Source of the DNA: Marinosulfonomonas sp.
GTDB taxonomy: Bacteria; Pseudomonadota; Alphaproteobacteria; Rhodobacterales; Rhodobacteraceae
NCBI GenBank assembly: GCA_026984915.1
Contig: JALSRG010000066.1
Span: forward strand, 1-47,303
DNA: 47,303 nt
Direction of reading: 5' to 3'
The notes below the pieces were generated by a model that was not told the DNA's origin, ran no database searches, and saw only the letters and a list, made by a program, of their open reading frames with translations. The position numbers and the translations under genes were made by a program. This document shows positions 26,241 through 34,109 of the stretch, piece after piece. The stretch's first letter is position 1. Every line of letters starts with the position of its first letter.

Positions 26241-26861
26241 ATGCTTGTTTCCCGCCTCAGGTTTCTTCCATTGTTAGCCCTGACAATGTTTCTTGCGTCC
26301 TGCGCGGCAGGCAGTTGGGAAACCAGTTACCATGATGTCATCGATCCAAAGGTGGCCCGTGGCTGGCGGGTGGTTGATGTCGATGTCACCGTGCCCCGCA
26401 GCCTGACCGTGTCCGAGGCCAACAGTTTTGCACCAAATGCCGATATCGTCTGGCGTGGTGATCCTCCGGGGGATCGCTATGAACAGATCGACAAGATACT
26501 GACCAATGCATTGAAAAAGGGGGTTTCCGGCCTGAAAGGCCCGCGCCCCGTGCGCCTGCTGGTAACAGTCCAGCAATTCCACGCGGTGACGGAAAAGACC
26601 CGTCGGGTGCTCAGCAATGCCGGTGTACACAATATCACTTTCACGGCCCAGATCGTTGATGCCAAAACCGGCGAACCCCTGTCGCCGGTTGACACGATCA
26701 AGGCCGATCTGGTGGCCTTTTCCGGCGAACAGGCCCTGGCCGCCGAACGCGAAGGCCAGACGCAAAAGGTGCGGATCACAAACCATGTGGCCCGCGTCAT
26801 CGCCGGTTGGCTGGGCATTGGTCCCGATATCCGCGGCACATTCACCCGCGCGGGGCGCTGA
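26241..26861 (+). CDS. DUF6778-like lipoprotein
   Basis: A 206-aa probable outer-membrane or periplasmic lipoprotein. The signal peptide ends in a lipobox LASC with Cys21 as the lipid site. The mature part has GWRVVDVDVTVPRSLTVSEANSFAPNADIVWRGD and a VRITNHVARVIAGWLG end; I recall this pattern from the Rhodobacterales DUF6778 family. The ATG at 26241 has GGAGTAG before it. No biochemical function is known to me. Confidence 0.8.
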   Translation: MLVSRLRFLPLLALTMFLASCAAGSWETSYHDVIDPKVARGWRVVDVDVTVPRSLTVSEANSFAPNADIVWRGDPPGDRYEQIDKILTNALKKGVSGLKGPRPVRLLVTVQQFHAVTEKTRRVLSNAGVHNITFTAQIVDAKTGEPLSPVDTIKADLVAFSGEQALAAEREGQTQKVRITNHVARVIAGWLGIGPDIRGTFTRAGR

Positions 26862-26867
26862 GGCAAA

Positions 26868-26909
26868 CAGCGCCGGACAGGCAGCGCCGGACATGCAGAG
26901 CCGGACAGG
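26868..26909. repeat. three tandem 14-bp units
   Basis: CAGCGCCGGACAGG, CAGCGCCGGACATG and CAGAGCCGGACAGG follow one another just after the lipoprotein stop, with single-base differences. Noncoding. Confidence 0.85.
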
Positions 26910-26922
26910 CGGACAAACCAAG

Positions 26923-26949
26923 AGCGGCGCCGGGCAATCCGGCGCCGCT
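26923..26949. terminator. GC-rich hairpin between convergent lipoprotein and P460 genes
   Basis: An 11-bp perfect stem (AGCGGCGCCGG / CCGGCGCCGCT) with a 5-nt loop. It lies 62 bp after the lipoprotein stop and 47 bp beyond the P460 stop on the other strand. No T-run follows on either side, but the strength and position suggest a shared 3' end. Confidence 0.5.
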
Positions 26950-26996
26950 TCGGGCAAGTCATCAGCCGGGAGCATGCCCCAGGGCATGGTCCCTGA

Positions 26997-27563
26997 TTAC
27001 TTCATCATCATGCCGACAGGGGCGTCCGTGGTGAACAGATAGTCATCGCCACCGGCGCCAGAATGGCAGGCGATACAGCCCTTGGGCATGCCTTTGGCAA
27101 CTTTGCCGGCCAGGCGCATGCCCTTCGGGTTCTTGTCCAGCGAACCGTCAGGCAGGAATTTCACCCAGAACCAGTCCTGATTGTCCGAGTCAAACCCTTC
27201 TTCGCGCTTGTACATTACGGTTACGGCGCCCAGATGCTTGCCGGCATCCCCCAGAACCTGATCGGTTTCGACACCTTCCGGACCATAGTTGCGCTTCACG
27301 ATCAGCGCCCCGGTGTGGCCGTCAATTGTTGCCGTGGAATAGAATGTTTCCAGCATTTTCCCGTGCGGGTCGGTGCCGTCATACGGGAAAGTGTGGATCA
27401 TGTTGTCACCCGCCAGGCGCTGCTCTTTCATCGCGTTCCAGATTTTGGCGGCATATGCTGCATCTTCGTCACTGCCAAAAGGCGCCATGTTCTGCGCCAT
27501 CGCAAAGGGTGTCGCAACCAACAGGGCCGCGGTTGTCGCTGCTACTGCCATATACTTCTTCAT
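26997..27563 (-). CDS. cytochrome P460 family protein
   Basis: A periplasmic heme protein of about 188 aa. The signal peptide is MKKYMAVAATTAALLVATPFAMA. The heme motif CIACH (Cys163, Cys166, His167) is near the C-terminus, as in P460 and cytochrome c'-beta proteins. True P460 proteins have a Lys cross-linked to the heme and oxidise hydroxylamine; a candidate Lys lies in the VKRNYGP stretch, but I cannot confirm it by eye. Two adjacent ATGs (27566 and 27563) follow AAGGAGG; I choose the second because of its spacing. It is divergent from a c-type cytochrome gene, a possible electron acceptor. Confidence 0.85.
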   Translation of the reverse strand: MKKYMAVAATTAALLVATPFAMAQNMAPFGSDEDAAYAAKIWNAMKEQRLAGDNMIHTFPYDGTDPHGKMLETFYSTATIDGHTGALIVKRNYGPEGVETDQVLGDAGKHLGAVTVMYKREEGFDSDNQDWFWVKFLPDGSLDKNPKGMRLAGKVAKGMPKGCIACHSGAGGDDYLFTTDAPVGMMMK

Positions 27564-27754
27564 CATGTCCTCCTTATAATCACCCAAAGCGGGCCAAATT
27601 GTCGCAGCTCAATGCTAGAAGATTTGTTATTCACATGGGTAACACTCTGCTTCACCATAGCGTGATCACATGCGTGAAAAGATGATTGGACAATTCCCCG
27701 CCCGACATCCCACATTAGAACCGGCGCGACGTACAAGAAAAAGAGGATTATCCA

Positions 27755-28495
27755 ATGAATTTCATGGTTTCACTGGTTGCCGCGGGATTGTTGATCACAA
27801 CGGGCAGTGCCTTTGCCCAGGATGCCGAGGCCGGCGCAAAGATATTTCGCAAATGCGCAAATTGTCACGAAATAGGCGAAAAGGCGCGGAATCGCGTCGG
27901 CCCGGTGCTGACCGGCGTCGTCGGCCGGCCGGCCGGCAGCATCGAGGGTTTCAGATACTCGAAATCCATGCAGGCCCTGGCGGCAACGGGCCATATCTGG
28001 ACCGAAGAGGAAATCTTCGACTGGCTGGCCAATCCGACCAGGTTCATGCGGGCCAAGCTGGATGACCCGCGCGCCAAGGCCAAAATGCGCTTCAAGCTGA
28101 AGGATGAAACCGCCCGGCGCGATGTGATCGCATATCTGGCGACCTTTCAGGCAGCCGACGCTGCGGCAGGCGGGGCAACCGAGGCAAAAACCGAGACCAC
28201 GGAAATGGCAGAGGTCGCCATGGCTCCGGCCGGTGCAAAGGGCATTTGCATCGTCAACAGCGCGCCGGCCGAACATGTCTTTACCGTCGAGGCCGCCAAT
28301 GGCGAGCGCAAGATGCAGCATCTGGCCCCCGGCAAAACCCTGTGCATCGACAGCAGCGGCGACGGCACGGTCGGGGTGTTTCTCACCGAGGACGCACTGG
28401 AGGGATGCTCGCGTCTGGCCAAGAAGGATCAGCCGGAAACCCTGCTGCACTACTATGACTTTGATCGCTGTCTGTGGGTCGGAAACAGGAATTAG
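27755..28495 (+). CDS. c-type cytochrome with extra C-terminal four-cysteine domain
   Basis: A 246-aa secreted protein. After a signal peptide (to about residue 21) comes a class I cytochrome c domain (about 22-135) with heme motif CANCH (34-38) and an axial Met in KMRFKL (Met111). An Ala/Glu/Thr-rich linker (about 136-160) leads to a second domain with four cysteines (165, 197, 218, 239) and no heme motif, probably two disulfides. I do not recognise this second domain. The gene is divergent from the P460 gene and 91 bp ahead of the RACo-type gene. Confidence 0.88.
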   Translation: MNFMVSLVAAGLLITTGSAFAQDAEAGAKIFRKCANCHEIGEKARNRVGPVLTGVVGRPAGSIEGFRYSKSMQALAATGHIWTEEEIFDWLANPTRFMRAKLDDPRAKAKMRFKLKDETARRDVIAYLATFQAADAAAGGATEAKTETTEMAEVAMAPAGAKGICIVNSAPAEHVFTVEAANGERKMQHLAPGKTLCIDSSGDGTVGVFLTEDALEGCSRLAKKDQPETLLHYYDFDRCLWVGNRN

Positions 28496-28586
28496 GGCGC
28501 CAGCGGGGCCCATTCTGTCGCCACAGGGCCATTGCACCTGCCGTCTGTCACGCTAAAAGAGGCGTGTAACCGGTAAAGGTGCGCGC

Positions 28587-30629
28587 ATGAACAACAAGAC
28601 AGATCCCCTGGTAATCTTCACCCCCTCCGGAAAACGCGGGCATTTTCCCGTGGGAACGCCGGTGCTGACTGCCGCGCGCCAGCTTGGCGTCGATCTGGAC
28701 AGTGTCTGCGGCGGTCGCGGTATATGTTCACGCTGCCAGGTGTCCCCCGGCCAGGGCGACTTCCCGAAATTCGGGGTGCATGTCGGCGCTGATGCCCTGT
28801 CGCCCTGGAACAAGGTCGAACAGCGCTACAAGGACAAGCGCGGCTTGCCTGACGGGCGGCGGCTGGGGTGCCAGGCCACCATCCAGCACGACGTGGTCAT
28901 TGATGTGCCGCCGGAAAGCCAGGTACACAAACAGGTTGTGCGCAAACGCGCCGAGGCCCGCCAGATCACCCTCAATCCCGCGGTCAGGCTCTGCTATGTC
29001 GAGGTGGCCAGACCCGACATGCATGACCCCTCCGGTGATCTGGAGCGGCTGACTGCGGCACTTGCCGAACAGTGGAATGCCCAGGATGTCAGCATCGATT
29101 TCAGCCTGTTGCCAACGCTGCAACCCATATTGCGCAAGAACGACTGGTCCGTTACCGCGGCCCTGTATCAGCCCGATGCAACAACCCCTGCCCGGCTGGT
29201 CGCGCTCTGGCCGGGGCTGCATGACGCCGGGCTGTACGGGCTGGCGATCGATCTGGGTTCCACCACCATTGCCGCGCACCTGTGCAATCTGCAAAGCGGT
29301 GATGTGGTGGCCAGTGCCGGAATCATGAACCCGCAAATCCGCTTTGGCGAAGACCTGATGAGCCGGGTCAGCTATGCGATGATGAACGAAGGCGGCGCCA
29401 ATGAAATGACCCGTGCCGTGCGCAGCGGGCTGAACAGCCTGATCGGCCAGATCACCGCCGAGGCCGGGATTGACGCCAGCCTGATCCTTGACACGGTTCT
29501 GGTCTGCAACCCGGTCATGCATCATCTGCTTTTGGGCATTGATCCCTATGAACTGGGTCAGGCGCCCTTTGCGCTGGCCACCGCCAATGCCCTGTCGCTG
29601 CAGGCGCGCGATCTTGATCTGGCGCTGCCTTCGGCCTCCGGGGTTTATATCCTGCCCTGCATTGCCGGCCATGTCGGTGCCGATGCGGCTGCGGTCACCC
29701 TCTCTGAAGCGCCCGAGAAATCGGATGATCTGCTGCTGCTGGTCGATGTCGGCACCAACGCCGAAATCCAGCTGGGCAACAAGACACGGGTGCTGGCCTG
29801 CTCCTCGCCCACCGGCCCGGCCTTTGAGGGGGCGCAGATCAGCGCCGGTCAGCGCGCCGCCCCCGGCGCCATCGAACGGGTGCGCATCGATCCCGTCACC
29901 AAGGAACCGCGGTTCCGGGTGATCGGCTGCGATATCTGGTCGGATGAGGATGGCTTCGCCGCGGCAACCGCCACAACCGGTGTGACCGGCATTTGCGGCT
30001 CGGGCATCATCGAACTGGTGGCGGAAATGCGCATGGCCGGGCTGGTTGATGCCTCGGGGCTGATCGGCACGGCCGAGCAGACCGGCAGCGCGCGCTGCTT
30101 TGCCGACGGCCGCACCCAGAGCTATCTGCTCTGGCAGGACGGTGACACCCGTATCACCGTCACCAACCGCGACATTCGCGAAATCCAGATGGCCAAGGCA
30201 GCACTCTATTCCGGGGCGCGCCTCCTGATGGATAAATTCGGCACCGACAACGTCGACCGGATCGTGCTGGCCGGGGCGTTCGGGGCGCATATTTCCCCCC
30301 TGCACGCCATGGTGCTGGGGATGATCCCGGATTGCCCGCTGGACAAGGTGACCTCGGCCGGCAACGCGGCTGGAACCGGCGCGCGCATCGCCCTGCTCAA
30401 TCGCGCCGCCCGTGCGGAAATCGAAAAAACCGTGCGCCATATCGAAAAGATCGAAACCGCAATCGAGCCGCGGTTTCAGGAACATTTCGTCAATGCCTCC
30501 GCCATGCCCAATGCCGCCGACCCGTTCCCCATTCTGCGCAGCGTTCAACCCCTGCCCGAGGTCAGCTTCAACACAGGTGGCAGCGGCGACAGTACCGCTG
30601 GTGGCCGGCGCCGGCGCCGGCGGCGTTAG
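28587..30629 (+). CDS. RACo-type corrinoid activation protein (2Fe-2S + ASKHA, DUF4445)
   Basis: A 680-aa ATP-dependent reactivator of corrinoid methyltransferases: it re-reduces inactive Co(II) cobalamin. The N-terminal 2Fe-2S domain has Cys41, Cys47, Cys50 and Cys95 (CGGRGICSRC ... GCQATI). The rest is an ASKHA ATPase-like domain with AIDLGSTTIAAHLCNL, LLVDVGTNAEIQLG, CSSPTGPAFEGAQI, GICGSGIIELVAEMRMAGL and VLAGAFGAHI. The protein ends in GGRRRRRRR, an odd basic tail. It lies about 2.8 kb after the methyl-THF:corrinoid methyltransferase gene, which has a similar tail, and probably serves that system. Confidence 0.92.
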   Translation: MNNKTDPLVIFTPSGKRGHFPVGTPVLTAARQLGVDLDSVCGGRGICSRCQVSPGQGDFPKFGVHVGADALSPWNKVEQRYKDKRGLPDGRRLGCQATIQHDVVIDVPPESQVHKQVVRKRAEARQITLNPAVRLCYVEVARPDMHDPSGDLERLTAALAEQWNAQDVSIDFSLLPTLQPILRKNDWSVTAALYQPDATTPARLVALWPGLHDAGLYGLAIDLGSTTIAAHLCNLQSGDVVASAGIMNPQIRFGEDLMSRVSYAMMNEGGANEMTRAVRSGLNSLIGQITAEAGIDASLILDTVLVCNPVMHHLLLGIDPYELGQAPFALATANALSLQARDLDLALPSASGVYILPCIAGHVGADAAAVTLSEAPEKSDDLLLLVDVGTNAEIQLGNKTRVLACSSPTGPAFEGAQISAGQRAAPGAIERVRIDPVTKEPRFRVIGCDIWSDEDGFAAATATTGVTGICGSGIIELVAEMRMAGLVDASGLIGTAEQTGSARCFADGRTQSYLLWQDGDTRITVTNRDIREIQMAKAALYSGARLLMDKFGTDNVDRIVLAGAFGAHISPLHAMVLGMIPDCPLDKVTSAGNAAGTGARIALLNRAARAEIEKTVRHIEKIETAIEPRFQEHFVNASAMPNAADPFPILRSVQPLPEVSFNTGGSGDSTAGGRRRRRRR

Positions 30630-30691
30630 TTATGGCATGGTCGTGCCAAGGCACAGACCCATAAATACCCTGCGCCATGATGAACATCCCT

Positions 30692-30722
30692 TTCCAAATG
30701 GCCAAATATCCTCGCCGAAGGC
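30692..30722 (+). repeat. 31-bp direct repeat, copy 2
   Basis: Identical to 25849-25879. It starts 63 bp after the stop codon of the RACo-type gene. A 6-bp hairpin (GGCGGC-GTCAA-GCCGCC, 30731-30747) follows, so the unit may mark a transcript end. Confidence 0.92.
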
Positions 30723-30730
30723 ATGAAACA

Positions 30731-30747
30731 GGCGGCGTCAAGCCGCC
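30731..30747. terminator. small GC hairpin between RACo-type gene and oleate hydratase gene
   Basis: A 6-bp perfect stem with a 5-nt loop between two convergent genes. There is no T-run. Weak call. Confidence 0.35.
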
Positions 30748-30815
30748 CGCCCCCTCCGTCACGGCACGACTTACGAGGGCGGGAGAAACCACCCGAACGC
30801 CCGAGACCCGGCACC

Positions 30816-32426
30816 CTAGCGCGATATCGCCTCAACCGCCTTGATCAGAACCGACGGCATATGAATCGAATCGTAAACCGGGATCACCTCCTTGCCGGTT
30901 TCAAACAGCCCGTAAACCGCCGTCTGGGCACAACGCACCGAATATTCCACCGTAAACACGCAATCCTTCGCAACCTCGGCAAACTGGCCGAGGAAGGCAA
31001 AATTGGTCGTGCCTTCGGGCAACACATCGGGCCGGTCACCGGGTTGGCGCGGCATGAACAGGCTGTCGATGAAGGGCATGGCCACCGGAATGCAGTTGAC
31101 AAAGGCCCCCGATTGCATCAGCGGCGTCATCAGATCCTGTATTTTCAGGTGATACCACAACTCCTGCAACATTTCCTCGCCGGTACATTCCGACATTTTC
31201 TTCTTGACGAAATTGCCCTTGCGGTTCGGATACAGCCCATAGCCCCAGAATATCTTCTCGTCATCCGGCTGACTCGGGAAATGCGGCTGCCGGGCGATGA
31301 CGATCGACATCAGCCAGTTGGAATCGGTCATGGTGACCAGCCCGCCGGTGCCATCGACATTGCCGGTGAAATTCTCCATATAATCGAGAAAGGCACTGCC
31401 TTTCATGGTCGCGGTAAACGAATACCACTCCTGCAGATCAATCGCATCGCTGAACACGCCGGGGTTGCCGAAATCCTTGTGTTTGCGGGCCACCTTTTCC
31501 CACAGTTTCCAGGCGCCGGAATCCGACTTTCCCTTCAGGACCGGCACCCGCGACCAACTGCCCAGATCGGTGCTTTCGACGATGGATCCGTTGGTCATGA
31601 ATACATAGCCGTTCGCACCAACCTCGATTTCATCTTCGCGGCCGTTTTCATCGAGCGTGTGTAAAACCGTGGCGGTTTTCTGATCCGCAGACAAATCAAA
31701 ATCTATATCCACCACCTGTGTGTTCTTGCGGAAATTTACCCCGCGCGCGCTCAGATAGCGCACCAGCGGCACCACCACGGAATCATACTGGTTGTATTTG
31801 GTGCGCATCACCCCGCGCAGATGTCCCAACCCGTCGACCAGATGGATGAACCGCTTCATGTAACGGCGCATTTCGGCAAGGCTGCTCCATTTCTGAAAGG
31901 CAAACATCGAGGTCCAGAGATACCAGAACACCGTGTCGAAAAATTCATGGGTAAACCAGTCTTCGATCCGCTTGTTGCCAAGCATGCTTTCCGGCGTGAA
32001 CGTCAGCCGCAGCAATTCCGACTGGTCCCTGAGCGACAGCCCGTATGAGGACACATCCATGATCTTGCCGTCCTTCAGCAGGCGCGCATGTGCGTCGGAA
32101 ACGAATTTCTTGTTGAAGGCAAAACTTTCCTCGGTGACCGAAACATCCGGATCCTCCAGCGAAGGAATATCCGACAGCAGATCCCAATAGCAGACATAAT
32201 GTTCCTCATGCATCCGCCCGCCGCGCACGACAAACCCCTTGTCCGGCGTCCCCGCCCCGTCCAATGCGCCGCCCAGAACACTGTCCTGTTCCAGAATATG
32301 GATGTTTTCGCCCGGAACGTGTGCGTCATCCACAAGGTACTTGGCGCTGGCCAGCGAGGCGATACCACTGCCGACCAGATAAACCGTGGCGGATTCGGGG
32401 TTTTTGTTTTTTGTCGGTTTTGACAT
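30816..32426 (-). CDS. oleate hydratase family protein (FAD)
   Basis: Adds water across the cis-9 double bond of unsaturated fatty acids to give 10-hydroxy acids; FAD has a structural role. The N-terminal FAD motif is YLVGSGIASLASAKYL (about 17-30) with VLGGALDGAG following. The active-site stretch reads RGGRMHEEHYVCYWDL; classic enzymes have RGGRE, so the catalytic Glu is Met72 here. At 536 aa it is shorter than the usual 570-590. The ATG at 32426 follows AGAGG. It stands alone, divergent from the sugar dehydrogenase. Family assignment is firm; the exact activity is less so. Confidence 0.88.
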   Translation of the reverse strand: MSKPTKNKNPESATVYLVGSGIASLASAKYLVDDAHVPGENIHILEQDSVLGGALDGAGTPDKGFVVRGGRMHEEHYVCYWDLLSDIPSLEDPDVSVTEESFAFNKKFVSDAHARLLKDGKIMDVSSYGLSLRDQSELLRLTFTPESMLGNKRIEDWFTHEFFDTVFWYLWTSMFAFQKWSSLAEMRRYMKRFIHLVDGLGHLRGVMRTKYNQYDSVVVPLVRYLSARGVNFRKNTQVVDIDFDLSADQKTATVLHTLDENGREDEIEVGANGYVFMTNGSIVESTDLGSWSRVPVLKGKSDSGAWKLWEKVARKHKDFGNPGVFSDAIDLQEWYSFTATMKGSAFLDYMENFTGNVDGTGGLVTMTDSNWLMSIVIARQPHFPSQPDDEKIFWGYGLYPNRKGNFVKKKMSECTGEEMLQELWYHLKIQDLMTPLMQSGAFVNCIPVAMPFIDSLFMPRQPGDRPDVLPEGTTNFAFLGQFAEVAKDCVFTVEYSVRCAQTAVYGLFETGKEVIPVYDSIHMPSVLIKAVEAISR

Positions 32427-32852
32427 TGGCGCAACCTCTGTTTTGAAAAATGAGCAGCCGTTACCGGGTGGCCGTAAAACGCGGAACAAGCCAGCCTTGG
32501 CCGTGACGTCAGGGGGGCAGACCCTGCGGCAAGCCCCCCGATGCATTCACCTTACAGGAAAACCCTGTCAATTCAACGTGGCCGATCCGCCCGTCTCGGC
32601 GCTTTCTGGCCAAATGCCGGCTACGACCCCATGAACATTGACAAGAAAAACCCCCTCCGACAGTATTTCGGGGTGCAATCCATTATTGCACGGCTCAACT
32701 GCCACGCGGGCCCGACCGGGCAGCAAACAGGCGCGTATCGATATTGCAAGTCCCCCGGAACGGCGCGCACTCTGTGCCAGAACGCGAGAATAAAAACAAA
32801 TTCCTGCTACAACTTCCGCGTGTCCGGCTGATTTGATCAACAGGAGGATACC
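32427..32852. other. divergent intergenic region, oleate hydratase / PQQ-type dehydrogenase
   Basis: 426 bp. It holds a perfect 7-bp inverted repeat at 32673-32691 (GTGCAAT-CCATT-ATTGCAC), a possible operator. Two overlapping frames of about 96 codons cross it on opposite strands but have no signal, family sequence or good start site. I see no RNA gene. Confidence 0.6.
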
Positions 32853-34109
32853 ATGCAACGCGCCATGTCATTTCTGGCAATTACCGCCTTTTCAACCGGG
32901 CAATTGCTTGCCCAGGGGGGCGAGGTTCCCAGCAATCTCGAAAAGCTGTCAAACTTTCAGACCACCGGGGTGACCGATTTCACCTTTGTCGACCAGGGGG
33001 GCGATTATGCTGCCGGAATCCGCAAGACCCTTGAGCGGATCACCCTGCCCGACGGGTTCAAGATCGAACTCTACGCCGTGGTGCCGGATGCCCGCCATAT
33101 CGCCATCGGGCCGCAAGGCGTTGTCACCTTTGTTGGCACCCGCAAGGAAAAGGTCTGGTCGGTCACGGACCGCAACAAGGACCGTGTCGCCGATGAGGTA
33201 AAGGATTTTGCACCCTCGCTGCAATTCACCATTCCCAACGGGCCGTGCTTTTCCAAGGACGGGTTTCTTTACATCGCCGAGCAAAACCGCGTCTTGCTGT
33301 TTCCGGCCGCCGAATATTTTTATGAAAGCCCGGATGTCGCCGCCTTTACCCTGGTGGCCAGGGGCGATCTGATCCCCGAAGCCGAGGAAAGCTACAACCA
33401 CACCTCGCGGGTGTGCAAGATCGGGCCGGACGGCAAGATTTACATCTCGCTTGGCCAGCCGTTCAACGTCACCCCGCCTGACAAGGTTGCGCTCTATCAA
33501 AAGATTGGCATGGGCGGCATCATCCGGATGAATCTGGATGGCACCGGCCGCGAAGTCTATGCCACGGGCATCCGCAATTCCGTCGGCCATGATTTCAACC
33601 CGGAAACCGGAGACTTGTGGTTTACCGACAATCAGGTCGATGGCATGGGCGATGATATCCCGCCCGGCGAAATCAACCACCAGACGGCGGCGGGCCAGAA
33701 TTTCGGCTTTCCGTGGTATGGTGGCGGCTCTGTGCGCACCACAGAATATGCCGGCGAGGAACCGCCCGCCGATGTGGTGTTCCCGGCGGTTGAAACCGTG
33801 GCGCATGGCGCCGATCTGGGCATGACCTTCTATTCGGGCAAGATGTTCCCGGCCAGATACAGGAACGCCATCTTTTCAGCGCAACACGGCTCGTGGAACC
33901 GGACAACGCCGGTTGGCGCGCGCGTCATGGTCACCTTTATTGATGCCGAGGGCAATGCCAGCACCGAACCCTTTGCCGAGGGCTGGATTGACGAAAATGG
34001 CGAATATCTGGGGCGGCCGGTGGATGTGGCGCAAATGCATGATGGCTCGCTTCTGGTGTCGGATGATCTGGCCGGTGCCCTGTACCGCATTTCATATGGC
34101 AACAACTGA
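32853..34109 (+). CDS. PQQ-dependent sugar (sorbosone-type) dehydrogenase, periplasmic
   Basis: A six-bladed beta-propeller of 418 aa in the soluble glucose/L-sorbosone dehydrogenase family. The signal peptide is MQRAMSFLAITAFSTGQLLA. ITLPDGFKIELYAVVPDARHIAIGPQGVVFVGTRK-like sequence (actual text at about 62-95), KIGPDGKIYISLGQPFNV, GIRNSVGHDFNPETGDLWFTDNQ, NFGFPWYGGG and AQHGSWNR are the usual PQQ and Ca contacts. CAGGAGG lies ahead of the ATG. The next gene, a diheme cytochrome c, starts on the base after its stop, so it is the likely electron acceptor. Confidence 0.9.
   Translation: MQRAMSFLAITAFSTGQLLAQGGEVPSNLEKLSNFQTTGVTDFTFVDQGGDYAAGIRKTLERITLPDGFKIELYAVVPDARHIAIGPQGVVTFVGTRKEKVWSVTDRNKDRVADEVKDFAPSLQFTIPNGPCFSKDGFLYIAEQNRVLLFPAAEYFYESPDVAAFTLVARGDLIPEAEESYNHTSRVCKIGPDGKIYISLGQPFNVTPPDKVALYQKIGMGGIIRMNLDGTGREVYATGIRNSVGHDFNPETGDLWFTDNQVDGMGDDIPPGEINHQTAAGQNFGFPWYGGGSVRTTEYAGEEPPADVVFPAVETVAHGADLGMTFYSGKMFPARYRNAIFSAQHGSWNRTTPVGARVMVTFIDAEGNASTEPFAEGWIDENGEYLGRPVDVAQMHDGSLLVSDDLAGALYRISYGNN

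Noticed and set aside
28728-30548. A 606-codon open frame antisense to the RACo-type gene
   Set aside because: No family sequence; the plus-strand gene has clear Fe-S and ASKHA motifs. Long antisense frames are common in GC-rich DNA.
25849-30722. CRISPR array or insertion-sequence ends based on the 31-bp repeat
   Set aside because: Only two copies 4.8 kb apart in direct orientation, with no spacers, transposase or target duplication.
32541-32858. Two overlapping frames of about 96 codons in the divergent gap
   Set aside because: No ribosome binding site, signal or domain, and one overlaps the start of the sugar dehydrogenase gene.
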